Part shown: positions 18,632 to 27,728 of the stretch, piece by piece
Numbering within the stretch: the first letter of the stretch is position 1
Layout: every line of letters begins with the position of its first letter
Origin: Sulfitobacter dubius
Lineage (GTDB): Bacteria > Pseudomonadota > Alphaproteobacteria > Rhodobacterales > Rhodobacteraceae
Assembly (NCBI RefSeq): GCF_900113435.1
Contig: NZ_FOPG01000003.1
Span: 496,001-560,000 of the forward strand
Direction: 5' to 3'
DNA length: 64,000 nucleotides
The notes under the pieces: model-generated
What the model was told of the DNA's origin: nothing
Seen by the model: the letters and a program-made list of their open reading frames with translations, nothing else
The model's database searches: none
Translations under genes and position numbers: made by a program

Positions 18632-19395
18632 CGGCGCAGCAACCCGAAGACGGCAGAGGCGCCCCAGCCCGCGGTAATGGCGATAAAGAGCGATAGCAGC
18701 CCGTAGATAAACGCCTGATCATGGGCCAGATTGAACAGCCACCGCTCCATCCCGACCTTGCGCACGTCGATCACCGTTTCATATTGAGCCACCACATCGC
18801 CGCCACGGGTCAGGAAAATCCGCGTGTCATAGGCGCCTTCGGTGAGCGAGGCAGGCAGCGCAACGGCGGCGCGAAATAGGGTCTGTTCATCAACCTTCAC
18901 GCCGTCTTCGATGACTTGGTAGAGATTGGCCTCTTTGCGCACGCGGATCAGCGCATCGGTGAATTGGGTGGGGTCTGCGATCTCCATCGGGGCGCCGACA
19001 GAGCGGATGGCGCGGGGGATGGAAATGCGGTGGCGCAGGTCTTCGATACGTTTGAGCACTTCGGACAGCGGGCCGGAGGTGACCACGGCATAGAAACTCG
19101 GCGCGCGGTCGACCTCAATCGCGTCCGTGTTGACCCAGATGCCGAAGCGCCTTTCCTTGCGCCGCACCATGATCGGGGTCGAGGGGCCAGAGACGGTGAC
19201 GACCACCTCAAGCGGTGCGCCTTCGGGGATCGGGGTTTCACGTTTGACAGCGCCGTAGACGAGGATTTCGGACCCGTCGAAATTGGTGGTGATGGAGACT
19301 TCGGCCTGGCTCAGGCCCAACACGATCTCCTCCTCCGCCGTGGCGGTGAAGGCTGTGAGCAGCAGGCCAGCGAATGCGAGAACTGCGCGGATCAT
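18628..19395 (-). CDS. TIGR02186 family membrane-anchored protein
   Basis: 255 residues. Signal peptide MIRAVLAFAGLLLTAFTATAEEE, a long periplasmic beta-rich part (EEIVLGLSQAEVSITTNFDGSEILVYGAVKR), and a C-terminal membrane span (FIYGLLSLFIAITAGWGASAVFGLLRR). This pattern is that of the TIGR02186 family, found in alphaproteobacteria beside TauE/SafE exporters, as here (4-base overlap with the upstream tauE-like gene). Its probable role is as accessory to that transporter; no biochemistry is known to me. Confidence 0.85.
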   Translation of the reverse strand: MIRAVLAFAGLLLTAFTATAEEEIVLGLSQAEVSITTNFDGSEILVYGAVKRETPIPEGAPLEVVVTVSGPSTPIMVRRKERRFGIWVNTDAIEVDRAPSFYAVVTSGPLSEVLKRIEDLRHRISIPRAIRSVGAPMEIADPTQFTDALIRVRKEANLYQVIEDGVKVDEQTLFRAAVALPASLTEGAYDTRIFLTRGGDVVAQYETVIDVRKVGMERWLFNLAHDQAFIYGLLSLFIAITAGWGASAVFGLLRR

Positions 19396-20306
19396 TCTGC
19401 CGCCACCGGGCTGAGGGAGTAAAGCTCGGACGGCTCCAGCAGCAGATCAAGCGCCAGCTTGCCGCAGACCGCGAGGACCAGCACCGCCAGCAAAATGCGC
19501 AACTGTTCGGCCTGCATCCGCACGCCGATCCGCGTGCCAACCTGTGCGCCCAGCACCCCGCCGACCAGCAAAAGCACCGCCAACACGATGTCGACCGTCT
19601 GGTTGGTGGTGGCGTGCAGCATGGTGGTGAAACCGGTCACGAAAATGATCTGCAACAGCGAGGTGCCGATTACCACTTTAGTCGGCATGCCCAGCAGATA
19701 GATCATCGCGGGCACCATGATGAACCCGCCGCCGACGCCCATGATGGCCGAGAGCATCCCGACCGCTGCGCCGACAAGCACCGGGGGGATCACCGAGATA
19801 TAAAGCCCCGATACCCGAAACCGCATTTTGATTGGCAGGCCGTGGACCCAGTAGTGTTTCTTGCGCTGCACGCGCCCACCTTTGCGGGTGCGGCGGATCG
19901 CGCGGAGCGATTCAAAGAACATCAACCCGCCGATAATGCCCAGAAAAATCACGTAGCAAAGGGTCACCAGCAGATCGACCTGACCCAGCGATTTCAGGTA
20001 GTTAAAGATGAACATGCCGATGCCGGAACCGATGAGGCCGCCCGCCAGCAACACCCAGCCCATTCGGAAATCCACCGTGCGCCTTTTTAGGTGCGCCAGA
20101 AGGGCCGAGAAGGACGAGGCGACGATCTGGTTGGTCGAAGTCGCCACGGCCACGGCAGGGGGGATGCCGACAAAGAACAACAGCGGCGTGATCAAAAAAC
20201 CGCCGCCGACGCCAAACATGCCCGATAAGATGCCCACAATTCCGCCCAGTCCCAGAAGGAGGAAGGCGTTAACCGATACCTCGGCGATGGGCAGGTAGAT
20301 TTGCAT
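19392..20306 (-). CDS. TauE/SafE family anion exporter
   Basis: 304 residues with about eight membrane spans and the two repeated glycine-rich motifs of the family: GILSGMFGVGGGFLITPLL near the N-terminus and GMLSAIMGVGGGFIMVPAMIYLLGMPTKVVIGTS-like in the second half. The family exports sulfite, sulfoacetate or other organosulfur anions. The substrate is not determined, but TauE-type genes are frequent in sulfonate-using roseobacters. It is cotranscribed with the TIGR02186 gene. Confidence 0.88.
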   Translation of the reverse strand: MQIYLPIAEVSVNAFLLLGLGGIVGILSGMFGVGGGFLITPLLFFVGIPPAVAVATSTNQIVASSFSALLAHLKRRTVDFRMGWVLLAGGLIGSGIGMFIFNYLKSLGQVDLLVTLCYVIFLGIIGGLMFFESLRAIRRTRKGGRVQRKKHYWVHGLPIKMRFRVSGLYISVIPPVLVGAAVGMLSAIMGVGGGFIMVPAMIYLLGMPTKVVIGTSLLQIIFVTGFTTMLHATTNQTVDIVLAVLLLVGGVLGAQVGTRIGVRMQAEQLRILLAVLVLAVCGKLALDLLLEPSELYSLSPVAAE

Positions 20307-20420
20307 GACGTTTCCTAGCCTCTAACGGCCGCGCAGTTCAACATAGCTTGTCGCGATAAAACGACCACTGAGATAGGTTGCGCCGATCCGGCCCTCGGGT
20401 GCAAGGGCCGGAGAGGGGTG

Positions 20421-21389
20421 TCAGCGTTCTTTCACATAGGGCTCGCCGCCCGCGCGGGGCGGGATCGCCTTGCCGACGAAGCCCGCGAGGATCACCACGG
20501 TCATCAGATAGGGCAGCGCGCTCAATATCTGGCCCTGAACCTTGATGCCGATCACCGATTGGATCACGTCAGGCCGGGTTTCCAGCGCGCCGAATAGGCC
20601 AAAGAGCAGCGTCGCCCAGAGCGCGTACCACGGACGCCACTTGGCGAAGATCAGCGCGGCCAGCGCGATAAAGCCGCGGCCCGCCGACATGTCCTTGACG
20701 AAACCCGCCTGCAGCGCGGTGCTGAGGTAGGCCCCCGCCACGCCGCAGAGCAGGCCCGCGATGGCCACGGCGGCATAGCGCAGACCCACGACCGAGACAC
20801 CTGCGGTGTCGACGGCGGCGGGGTTCTCGCCCACGGCGCGCAGGCGCAGGCCGAAGCGGGTGCGGAACAGGATCCACCATGTCAGCGGCACGGCGAGGAA
20901 GGCGGCATAGACGAGGATCGAATGGCCCGAGATCAGCTCTTCGTAAAGCGGGCCGATGATTGGCACATTGGCCATGGCATCAGCGAAGGGCAGGGTGATC
21001 GGCTCGAACCGGGCACCGCCAAAGAGCGAGGGCGTGCGGCCCCCTTGGGCAAACCAGTCCTGCGCGATCAGCACGGTCATGCCGGCAGCGAGGAAGTTGA
21101 TCGCCACGCCGGAGATCAGCTGGTTGCCGCGGAAGGTGATCGACGCCAGCCCGTGCACAGCGCTGAGTGCCAGCGAAGAGGCGATGCCCGCCGCGAGACC
21201 GATCCAGACCGAGCCGGTGATTGAGGCGAGCGCCGCCGAGAAGAAGGCCGCGGCCAGCATCTTGCCTTCGAGCCCGATGTCGAAGACCCCGGCGCGTTCG
21301 GAGAAGAGACCGGCAAGACAGGCCAGAAGCAGCGGCGTGGCCAGCCGCACAGTGCTGTCGAGCAATTGGATGAGCGTGATATAGTCCAT
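20421..21389 (-). CDS. ABC transporter permease, nucleoside (NupQ/YufQ) type
   Basis: 322 residues, eight to ten membrane spans, BPD_transp_2 family. The motif GERAGVFDIGLEGKMLAAAF-like (ERAGVFDIGLEGKML) near residue 33 is characteristic of permeases that serve BMP-type lipoprotein or periplasmic binding proteins. Last gene of bmp-ATPase-permease-permease. The transporter most likely imports purine nucleosides, by analogy to Bacillus NupNOPQ and streptococcal systems; substrate not proven. Confidence 0.9.
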   Translation of the reverse strand: MDYITLIQLLDSTVRLATPLLLACLAGLFSERAGVFDIGLEGKMLAAAFFSAALASITGSVWIGLAAGIASSLALSAVHGLASITFRGNQLISGVAINFLAAGMTVLIAQDWFAQGGRTPSLFGGARFEPITLPFADAMANVPIIGPLYEELISGHSILVYAAFLAVPLTWWILFRTRFGLRLRAVGENPAAVDTAGVSVVGLRYAAVAIAGLLCGVAGAYLSTALQAGFVKDMSAGRGFIALAALIFAKWRPWYALWATLLFGLFGALETRPDVIQSVIGIKVQGQILSALPYLMTVVILAGFVGKAIPPRAGGEPYVKER

Positions 21390-21424
21390 AGGTCAGACCC
21401 GCTTTCTCAGGGGGGTGTTCTGGG

Positions 21425-22585
21425 TCATTCCGCGCCCTCCGACTGACCGCTGCGGGGGCCGGGTTTGGGCTCGCTGTCAGCGGAATTGGCTGGGGGGGCG
21501 GGGCGGCGGAACATCAGGAAAAGACGCTCCAGCGGCATCCGCACCATATTGTCGAGCGCGCCGGTAAAGAGGATCACCAGCGCCTGGATCACGACGATCA
21601 ATTCGCGCGGGATCGAGGTCCAGAGCGCCAGTTCCGCGCCGCCTTGGTAGAGGAAGCCGAAGAGCAGGGCGGCGAAGAAGACGCCCACGGGATGCGAGCG
21701 GCCCATAAGTGCCACGGCGATGCCGATAAAGCCTGCGCCTTCGGTCGCGTTCAGCACCAGACGCTCGCTTTCGCCCATGACGTTGTTGATCGCCATCAGC
21801 CCCGCCAGCGCGCCCGAGATGATCATGGTGACCATCGTGATTCGCACGGGCGAGATGCCCGCGTATTTGGCAGCAGGTTGCGAATGGCCATAGGCGCGGA
21901 TTTCATAGCCAAGGCGCGTGCGCCAGATCAGCAGCCAGACCACGATACAGGCCGCAGCAGCGACGAGCAGCGAGATATTGGCAGGCGCGGATTTCGAGAA
22001 GGCGATGCCAAGCGGGGCCAGCAATTCATGCAACGTCGGTAGATGCACGGCTTCGGGAAAGCGGGCGCTGGCCGGGTCCATGCTGCCCGGCGGGCGCATG
22101 ACGTTGACCAGAACATAGTTCAGCAGCGCCGCCGCGATAAAGTTGAACATGATCGTGGTGATTACGACGTGGCTGCCGCGTTTGGCTTGCAACCAGCCGG
22201 GGATCGCGGCCCAGATCGCGCCCAAAAGCCCGGCCATCACACCGCAGCCGATCAGCGCCAGCGTCCAATGCGGCCATGGGATATAGAGCGCGGCAATGGC
22301 GACGCCCAAACCGCCCAGCATCGCCTGACCTTCGCCACCGATGTTGAACAGCCGCGCGTGGAATGCGACGGCGACGGCCAGCCCGGTGAAGATGAAATTG
22401 GTCGCGTAGTACAGCGTGTAACCCCAGCCATAGGTCGAGCCGAGCGCGCCTTTGACCATCAGTGTCACGGCGGCAATCGGGTCTTCACCGATGGCGAGGA
22501 TCACCAGCGCCGAGAGCAGGGCCGCCAGCAACAGAGAGATCAGCGGCACGAGGATCACCTCGGCCCATTTTGGCATCACGTCCAT
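21425..22585 (-). CDS. ABC transporter permease, nucleoside (NupP/YufP) type
   Basis: 386 residues. An N-terminal span is followed by the BPD_transp_2 core with FHARLFNIGGEGQAMLGGLG, the partner of the FDIGLEG motif in the second permease. The C-terminal 35 residues are a Pro/Ser/Glu-rich cytoplasmic tail. It starts one base after the ATPase stop, so translation is tightly coupled. Confidence 0.9.
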   Translation of the reverse strand: MDVMPKWAEVILVPLISLLLAALLSALVILAIGEDPIAAVTLMVKGALGSTYGWGYTLYYATNFIFTGLAVAVAFHARLFNIGGEGQAMLGGLGVAIAALYIPWPHWTLALIGCGVMAGLLGAIWAAIPGWLQAKRGSHVVITTIMFNFIAAALLNYVLVNVMRPPGSMDPASARFPEAVHLPTLHELLAPLGIAFSKSAPANISLLVAAAACIVVWLLIWRTRLGYEIRAYGHSQPAAKYAGISPVRITMVTMIISGALAGLMAINNVMGESERLVLNATEGAGFIGIAVALMGRSHPVGVFFAALLFGFLYQGGAELALWTSIPRELIVVIQALVILFTGALDNMVRMPLERLFLMFRRPAPPANSADSEPKPGPRSGQSEGAE

Positions 22586-22586
22586 C

Positions 22587-24188
22587 TCAGACCTCCTTGC
22601 TGGCGTCGCCGCCGGCGCGGGCGAGATTGGCTTCGACCTCGGCCACGCTGTGTTCGTTCTCGGTGTCGGTGATGCCAGCCATCAGCAGCCCCAGTTCTTT
22701 CTCGTCGGTCTGGTCGGCGGCGCGTTCGCCCATGATCTGCCCGTCAAACATCACCGCGATGCGGTCCGACAGGGCAAGGATTTCTTCGAGTTCGACCGAG
22801 ACCAGCAGGATCGCCTTGCCCTGATCGCGCAGGGCTATGATCTGTTCATGGATGAACTCAATCGCGCCAATGTCGACGCCGCGGGTGGGCTGGCCGATCA
22901 GCAGCAGGTCGGGGTTGCGCTCGATCTCGCGCGCGAGGACGATTTTCTGTTGGTTGCCGCCCGAAAAATTCTTGGCCGCCAGTGTTGGGTCAGGCGGGCG
23001 CACGTCAAAGCGGGCCATCTTGTCTTCGGCATCGGCGCGGATCGCGGCGTGGTCCATTAGCAGCCCGCTGTTGAAGCGGTCGTCGTGGTGGTAGCCGAAG
23101 ACGTTATTCTCCCAAGCCTGAAAATCCATAATCAGACCCTCGCGCTGGCGATCTTCGGGCACATGGGCTACACCGCGCGCGCGGCGCGATTGGCCGTCGG
23201 ATTTCTTGCCCGATAGGTCCAGCGGGGTGCCGTTTAGCGTGACGTTGCCGGTGCCATCGGCATAGCCGCCCAGCACCTCGAGCAGTTCGGATTGGCCGTT
23301 GCCTGCGACACCCGCAAGGCCCAGCACCTCACCAGCGCAGACTTGCAAATCAATGCCGCGCAGACGCTCAACGCCTTTGCCATCGACGACCCGCAGCCCT
23401 TTGACATCCAAAATGACATCGCCGGGCGTTGCGGGCTTTTTATTGACGCGCAGCAAGACCTTACGCCCGACCATCAGCTCGGCCAGTTCCGGCGGCGAGG
23501 TCTCGGCAGTCTTCACGGTCGCGGTCATCTTGCCCCGGCGCATGACCGACACGGTGTCGGTGATCTCCATGATCTCGCGCAGCTTGTGGGTGATGAGGAT
23601 GATGGTTTTGCCCTCAGAGCGCAGGCGCCCGAGGATGCGGAAAAGCTGATCAGCCTCGGCGGGGGTCAGCACGCCCGTGGGTTCGTCCAAGATCAGAATG
23701 TCGGCTTGTCGGTAAAGCGCTTTGAGGATTTCCACGCGCTGCTGCATGCCCACGCCAATATCTTGGATCAGCGCGTCGGGGTCGACGTTGAGACCGTAGT
23801 CTTCGGCAAGACTAATCAGCGACTTGCGGGCTTTAGAAAGCGAAGGCTTGAGCAAGCGACCATCTTCGGCCCCCAGAATGATGTTTTCCAGCACGGTGAA
23901 GTTTTCAACCAGCTTGAAGTGCTGGAACACCATGCCGATGCCCGCCGCGATGGCGGCTTGGCTGTCGGGAATGTCGGTCTTTTTGCCACTGATGAAAATC
24001 TCACCCGCGTCGGCTTTGTAAAACCCATAAAGGATCGACATCAGCGTCGACTTGCCGGCGCCGTTTTCGCCGATAATCCCGTGGATCGTGCCGGGCATCA
24101 CGCGGATCGAGATGTCTTTGTTGGCCTGCACCGGGCCGAAGGCTTTGGAAATGCCCTTAAGTTCAATCGCGGGAGCGGTATCGGTCAT
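22587..24188 (-). CDS. ABC transporter ATP-binding protein, nucleoside (NupO/YufO) type
   Basis: 533 residues with two ABC domains. Domain 1 has Walker A GENGAGKST, signature region IGVGMQQRVEIL and Walker B ILILDEPTGV. Domain 2 has a degenerate Walker A GVAGNGQSEL, signature FSGGNQQKIVLAREI and LLLIGQPTRGVDIGA. This fused layout is that of sugar/nucleoside importers of the RbsA/NupO class. The start is MTDTAPAIELKG at 24188, with AGGA upstream; an ATG 21 bases further up has no ribosome site. Confidence 0.92.
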   Translation of the reverse strand: MTDTAPAIELKGISKAFGPVQANKDISIRVMPGTIHGIIGENGAGKSTLMSILYGFYKADAGEIFISGKKTDIPDSQAAIAAGIGMVFQHFKLVENFTVLENIILGAEDGRLLKPSLSKARKSLISLAEDYGLNVDPDALIQDIGVGMQQRVEILKALYRQADILILDEPTGVLTPAEADQLFRILGRLRSEGKTIILITHKLREIMEITDTVSVMRRGKMTATVKTAETSPPELAELMVGRKVLLRVNKKPATPGDVILDVKGLRVVDGKGVERLRGIDLQVCAGEVLGLAGVAGNGQSELLEVLGGYADGTGNVTLNGTPLDLSGKKSDGQSRRARGVAHVPEDRQREGLIMDFQAWENNVFGYHHDDRFNSGLLMDHAAIRADAEDKMARFDVRPPDPTLAAKNFSGGNQQKIVLAREIERNPDLLLIGQPTRGVDIGAIEFIHEQIIALRDQGKAILLVSVELEEILALSDRIAVMFDGQIMGERAADQTDEKELGLLMAGITDTENEHSVAEVEANLARAGGDASKEV

Positions 24189-24270
24189 ATCAAAAGGTCC
24201 TGCGGCCATTGCGGGTTTTGATCTGGGTTTGGCCCAATTCTTTCCGGGGCATGGCGTTCTCCGGTTCGGA

Positions 24271-24300
24271 AAGGGCCGCGCCGATGATACGGCGCGGCCC
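24271..24300 (-). terminator. Intercistronic hairpin between bmp gene and ABC genes
   Basis: Perfect ten-base stem GGGCCGCGCC/GGCGCGGCCC (24273-24282, 24291-24300) with an 8-base loop, followed leftward by TTT. It lies between the binding-protein gene and the ATPase gene. It probably attenuates read-through or stabilises the upstream message so that binding protein is made in excess. Confidence 0.75.
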
Positions 24301-24326
24301 TAAGGGTTAGTTTGGTAAATTTAGGC

Positions 24327-25328
24327 TTAGAAGTCCAGCGCCGGGCAGCTGTCGTTCTCGTAGTAAGAGACCACTTTGATCTCACCGTCGATGATCTTTT
24401 GGCGCGCTTCGTCGACTGCGGCTTGCATCTCTTCGGTGACAAGGTCCTTGTTGTGCTCGTCAACGGCAACGCCGACACCTTCTTCGGCGAGGCCGAGGGT
24501 CACGACTTCGCCAACTTCGAGGTCTTCGCCCGCCATCATCGCGTCATAGACCGCGACATCGACACGTTTCAGCATCGAGGTCAGGACTTTGCCCGGGTGC
24601 AGGTGGTTTTGATTGCTGTCCACGCCGATCGACAGGATGCCTTCGTCAGCGGCTGTTTGCAGCACGCCAACACCAGTGCCACCAGCCGCGGCATAAACCA
24701 CGTCAGCGCCTTGGTTGATCTGCGCTTTGGTGATCTCGGACCCCTTTACCGGGTCGTTCCAAGCGGCGGGGGTGGTGCCCGTCATGTTGGCGATGACTTT
24801 GGCATCGGGGTTGGTTGCCATGACACCTTGGGCATAGCCGCAACCGAAGTGGCGGATCAGCGGCACGTCCATGCCACCGACAAAGCCAACGGTGTTCGAC
24901 TTGGAGGCCATCGCGGCCATCACGCCAACGAGGTAGGACCCCTCATGCTCAGCAAAGCTGACCTGACGGACGTTGGGCAGGTCGAGCCAGTTCACGTCAA
25001 CCACGGCGAATTTCGTGTCGGGGTAATCAGGCGCGACGGTCGAGAGCGGATCGGCCATGGCGAAACCCATGGTGATGATCGGGTTGGCCCCGGATTCGGC
25101 AAAGCGGCGCAGGGCCTGCTCGCGCTGTGCTTCGGACTGCATCTCGATCTCAGCGAATTTGCCGCCGGTTTCTTCGGCCCAGCGGGTCGCACCATTGAAG
25201 GCCGCTTCGTTAAAGCTTTTGTCGAATTTGCCGCCAAGGTCAAAGATCAGCGCGGGTTCGGCCAGCGCGGCGCCCGATGTCAGGGCCATGCCTGCGGCTG
25301 CGCCGAGGAATTTCGTCATGAGGGTCAT
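24327..25328 (-). CDS. BMP family (Bmp/PnrA) substrate-binding protein
   Basis: 333 residues. Signal peptide MTLMTKFLGAAAGMALTSGAALAE, then EPALIFDLGGKFDKSFNEAAFNGATRW, the hallmark of the Bmp/TmpC/Med family that binds purine nucleosides. Later motifs are GFAMADPLSTVAPDYPDTKF and DVVYAAAGGTGVGVLQTA. No lipobox cysteine is present, so a soluble periplasmic protein is expected, as usual in Gram-negatives. GGGAGA stands eight bases before the chosen ATG. Confidence 0.93.
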   Translation of the reverse strand: MTLMTKFLGAAAGMALTSGAALAEPALIFDLGGKFDKSFNEAAFNGATRWAEETGGKFAEIEMQSEAQREQALRRFAESGANPIITMGFAMADPLSTVAPDYPDTKFAVVDVNWLDLPNVRQVSFAEHEGSYLVGVMAAMASKSNTVGFVGGMDVPLIRHFGCGYAQGVMATNPDAKVIANMTGTTPAAWNDPVKGSEITKAQINQGADVVYAAAGGTGVGVLQTAADEGILSIGVDSNQNHLHPGKVLTSMLKRVDVAVYDAMMAGEDLEVGEVVTLGLAEEGVGVAVDEHNKDLVTEEMQAAVDEARQKIIDGEIKVVSYYENDSCPALDF

Positions 25329-25434
25329 TTATCGTCTCCCGGTTGTGGTGCCGGGCGGTCTGGCAAAGGCTGCCGCCACGGCGTTGGTGGATCATTCGAT
25401 CAGGTGTAATTTAGGGCGCAGGCGGGGGGTAGGG

Positions 25435-25890
25435 TCAACCGCTTTTTGTGGTCAACGCTGCGGGATCGCCACAGTGACCATGGGTCAAGTCGCGCCGCAG
25501 AATGCAGGCATCGACGGCTGGGGCATCAATGCGTGCGTAATAGGCACGGCGGGTTGCGATGTGGGCGAAGTTTTCACCGGTATAGAGGGCGCGGGCAGGT
25601 TGGTTATCGGCTGCGACCTCTAGAAAGGCGCTGGCGCAGTCTGCGGGCAGGGCGGCCAGCCAATCGCGCAGCAACGTGCGGCCAATGCCTTGGCGTTGGC
25701 AGCTGGGATCGACCGCGAGGGTCAGTAACTCAGATTCGCGCGCGATGGTGCGGGTCAGGGCAAAGCCGCCGGGGCGGGTAAAAAGCTGCACGAAGGGGCT
25801 GTCGAGCAGGCTGGCGAACTCCGCCTCCTGCCACGGCCTGTCTTGGGTAAAGGCGGCGGCATGAAGGGCGGCAAGCTCTGCCGCTGTCAC
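25435..25890 (-). CDS. rimI: Ribosomal-protein-alanine N-acetyltransferase-like (RimI)
   Basis: 151-residue GNAT protein. The acetyl-CoA loop is SCQRQGIGRTLL (R/Q-x-x-G-x-G/A form) around residues 65-77, followed by AFLEVAADNQPARALYTGENF, the RimI-type V-x-x-x-N-x-x-A-x-x-L-Y pattern. It overlaps the tsaB stop by four bases; NifU-tsaB-rimI is a usual order in this family of bacteria. The substrate could be S18 or another protein N-terminus. Confidence 0.85.
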   Translation of the reverse strand: MTAAELAALHAAAFTQDRPWQEAEFASLLDSPFVQLFTRPGGFALTRTIARESELLTLAVDPSCQRQGIGRTLLRDWLAALPADCASAFLEVAADNQPARALYTGENFAHIATRRAYYARIDAPAVDACILRRDLTHGHCGDPAALTTKSG

Positions 25891-26510
25891 GGCAGCAGCA
25901 CCGGCGCGGCATCGCGTGCGGGTGCTGCATCGGCAGGGCGCAGGTAAAGCGGCGCAGGGCGTGCTAGGGTGCTGGCATAGCGGCGGGCCGTGAGGCGGGC
26001 GATGGCTTCGGCCACGGGCATCGCGGGAGGCTTTCCTCCCGCGCCGATCAGCGGGCCGGTGAAGGCTGGCAGGGCGGCGGCGTCATAGAGCGCGGGAGTA
26101 GAAATGTCGGGGTTGTCAAAGCCTTGGAGGAAAACCTGATCGCGGCGGGCATCCACCCCACAGGCGCAGGGGCCGTCATGGCCCTCGCGCAATGCGTCAA
26201 AGGCATCGACCCCGACCGCCGGAATGCCAAGGCCAAGCGCCAGCCCACGCGCGGCGGAGACGGCAATGCGGATGCCGGTGAAATTGCCCGGTCCGATGCC
26301 AACGCCAAGCGCGGTGAGGTCGGCATAGACCACATTGGCCTCATCCAGCAGCTCTTCGCAGAGTACCAGCACCCGTTCGGCTTGGCCCTTGGTCATCGGC
26401 TCAATCCGCTCCGCCAGCACTCGGTCGCCCGACAGCAAAGCGGCCGCGCAATGCGCGGCCGATGTGTCGAAGGCCAGAATCAGCGGCCCGCTTGCGCTAT
26501 GCTCAGGCAA
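25887..26510 (-). CDS. tsaB: tRNA t6A biosynthesis protein TsaB
   Basis: 207 residues, ASKHA fold without full kinase activity. The N-terminus LILAFDTSAAHCAAALLSGDRVLAER and the IGPGNFTGIRIAVSAARGLALGLGIPAVGVDAFDAL segment are diagnostic for TsaB (YeaZ), the scaffold that dimerises with TsaD for threonylcarbamoyl-adenosine formation. Its start overlaps the end of the NifU-like gene by eight bases. Confidence 0.93.
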   Translation of the reverse strand: MPEHSASGPLILAFDTSAAHCAAALLSGDRVLAERIEPMTKGQAERVLVLCEELLDEANVVYADLTALGVGIGPGNFTGIRIAVSAARGLALGLGIPAVGVDAFDALREGHDGPCACGVDARRDQVFLQGFDNPDISTPALYDAAALPAFTGPLIGAGGKPPAMPVAEAIARLTARRYASTLARPAPLYLRPADAAPARDAAPVLLP

Positions 26511-27063
26511 CCGGGCGAACCTCTGTCACCTCGGGGATGTAGTGGCGCAGCAGGTTTTCGATGCCCATTTTCAGCGTCAGCGTGGACGAGGGGCACCCGG
26601 CGCAGGCACCTTGCATGTGCAGATAGACAACGCCGCGCTCAAAGCCGTGGAAGGTGATGTCGCCGCCATCTTGGGCCACGGCTGGGCGCACCCGGCTGTC
26701 CAGTAACTCTTTGATCTGGCCGACAATTTCACCATCTTCACCGTCATGCGCGGCATGGCCCGATGTGGGTTGGTGGTCAGAGGCCATGACCGGCTCACCA
26801 GATTGAAAGTGTTCCATGATCGCGCCCAGCAGGGCGGGCTTCACATGGTCCCATTCCACGGCGTCTTGTTTGGTCACAGTCACGAAATCGGTGCCGAAGA
26901 ACACGCCCGTCACACCCTCAACAGCAAAGAGCCGTTGGGCCAGCGGCGATGTCGCACCGGCGTCGGGGGTCGGGAAATCGGCGGTGCCCATTTCCAGCAC
27001 GGTCTGACCCGGCAGGAACTTGAGCGTTGCGGGGTTCGGAGTGGATTCGGTCTGGATGAACAT
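26503..27063 (-). CDS. NifU-like Fe-S scaffold/carrier protein (Nfu type)
   Basis: 186 residues. An N-terminal Nfu_N domain (MFIQTESTPNPATLKFLPG) and a C-terminal NifU domain with C154-x-x-C157 (GACAGCPSSTLTLK), which binds a bridging [4Fe-4S] cluster. It delivers clusters to apo-proteins in the cytoplasm. First of three overlapping genes with tsaB and rimI. Confidence 0.93.
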   Translation of the reverse strand: MFIQTESTPNPATLKFLPGQTVLEMGTADFPTPDAGATSPLAQRLFAVEGVTGVFFGTDFVTVTKQDAVEWDHVKPALLGAIMEHFQSGEPVMASDHQPTSGHAAHDGEDGEIVGQIKELLDSRVRPAVAQDGGDITFHGFERGVVYLHMQGACAGCPSSTLTLKMGIENLLRHYIPEVTEVRPVA

Positions 27064-27172
27064 CGGGTTTCCTCGCTTTCGGCGTGGGTTCTGATATGCG
27101 CTCGCAGGGGCTGCAAGTCAAGGTTTAGAACCGTTCTAAATTGTAAGTGGCTGAGGCGGGCTACAGGAGCGT

Positions 27173-27631
27173 TTAGGTGATCGCTTCGAGCCGTTCCTTG
27201 CTGAGACCACCGGGCACAATGGTAATCGGCACTGGTAGATCGCCCGCAGAACGTGACAATTGCGTCACCAAAGGTCCGGGGCCTTTCTTACGGTCGCCAC
27301 TGGCACCCAGCACCAGAACACCAATGTCTGGATCGTCAGAGAGTTGCTGAATGATCTCATCCGCAGGCTCGCCCTCGCGGATGATTAACTCAGGATCGAC
27401 GCCCTGTTTGTCGCGCATCCATTTGGCGAAAACCTCGAAATGCACTTCGATCCGTTCGCGAGCCTCTTCGCGCATCAGGTCGCCGACGCCGATCCAATGG
27501 TTGAACTCTTCGGGCGGGATCACCGACAGAACGGCCACGCCGCCCCCAGTACGCGCCGCGCGCAGAGCGGCAAAGCGCATGGCATTCAAACATTCGGTGC
27601 TATCGTCCAGCACCACTAGGAACTTCCGCAT
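27173..27631 (-). CDS. Universal stress protein (UspA family)
   Basis: 152 residues starting MRKFLVVLDDSTECLNAMRFA. The Usp fold is shown by the N-terminal VVLDDS and by the C-terminal nucleotide-loop region VLVLGASGDRKKGPGPLVTQLSRSAGDLPVPITIVPG, close to the G-x2-G-x9-G-(S/T) ATP motif. The frame is open to 27826 but the family N-terminus marks 27631. Monocistronic, 97 bases after ilvE. Confidence 0.88.
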   Translation of the reverse strand: MRKFLVVLDDSTECLNAMRFAALRAARTGGGVAVLSVIPPEEFNHWIGVGDLMREEARERIEVHFEVFAKWMRDKQGVDPELIIREGEPADEIIQQLSDDPDIGVLVLGASGDRKKGPGPLVTQLSRSAGDLPVPITIVPGGLSKERLEAIT

Positions 27632-27728
27632 CAAACCCTCTCTCCGCACCTCCTCCCGGTGCGGTACGATCATGGCGCGGGCGGGCGGCGCTGGCAATTG
27701 CTTTTGCGCGCCGCTGCCGCCCGGACCT

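Noticed and set aside
24312-25409. 365-codon rightward frame opposite the BMP binding-protein gene
   Set aside because: Antisense shadow; the leftward protein has a signal peptide and all family motifs.
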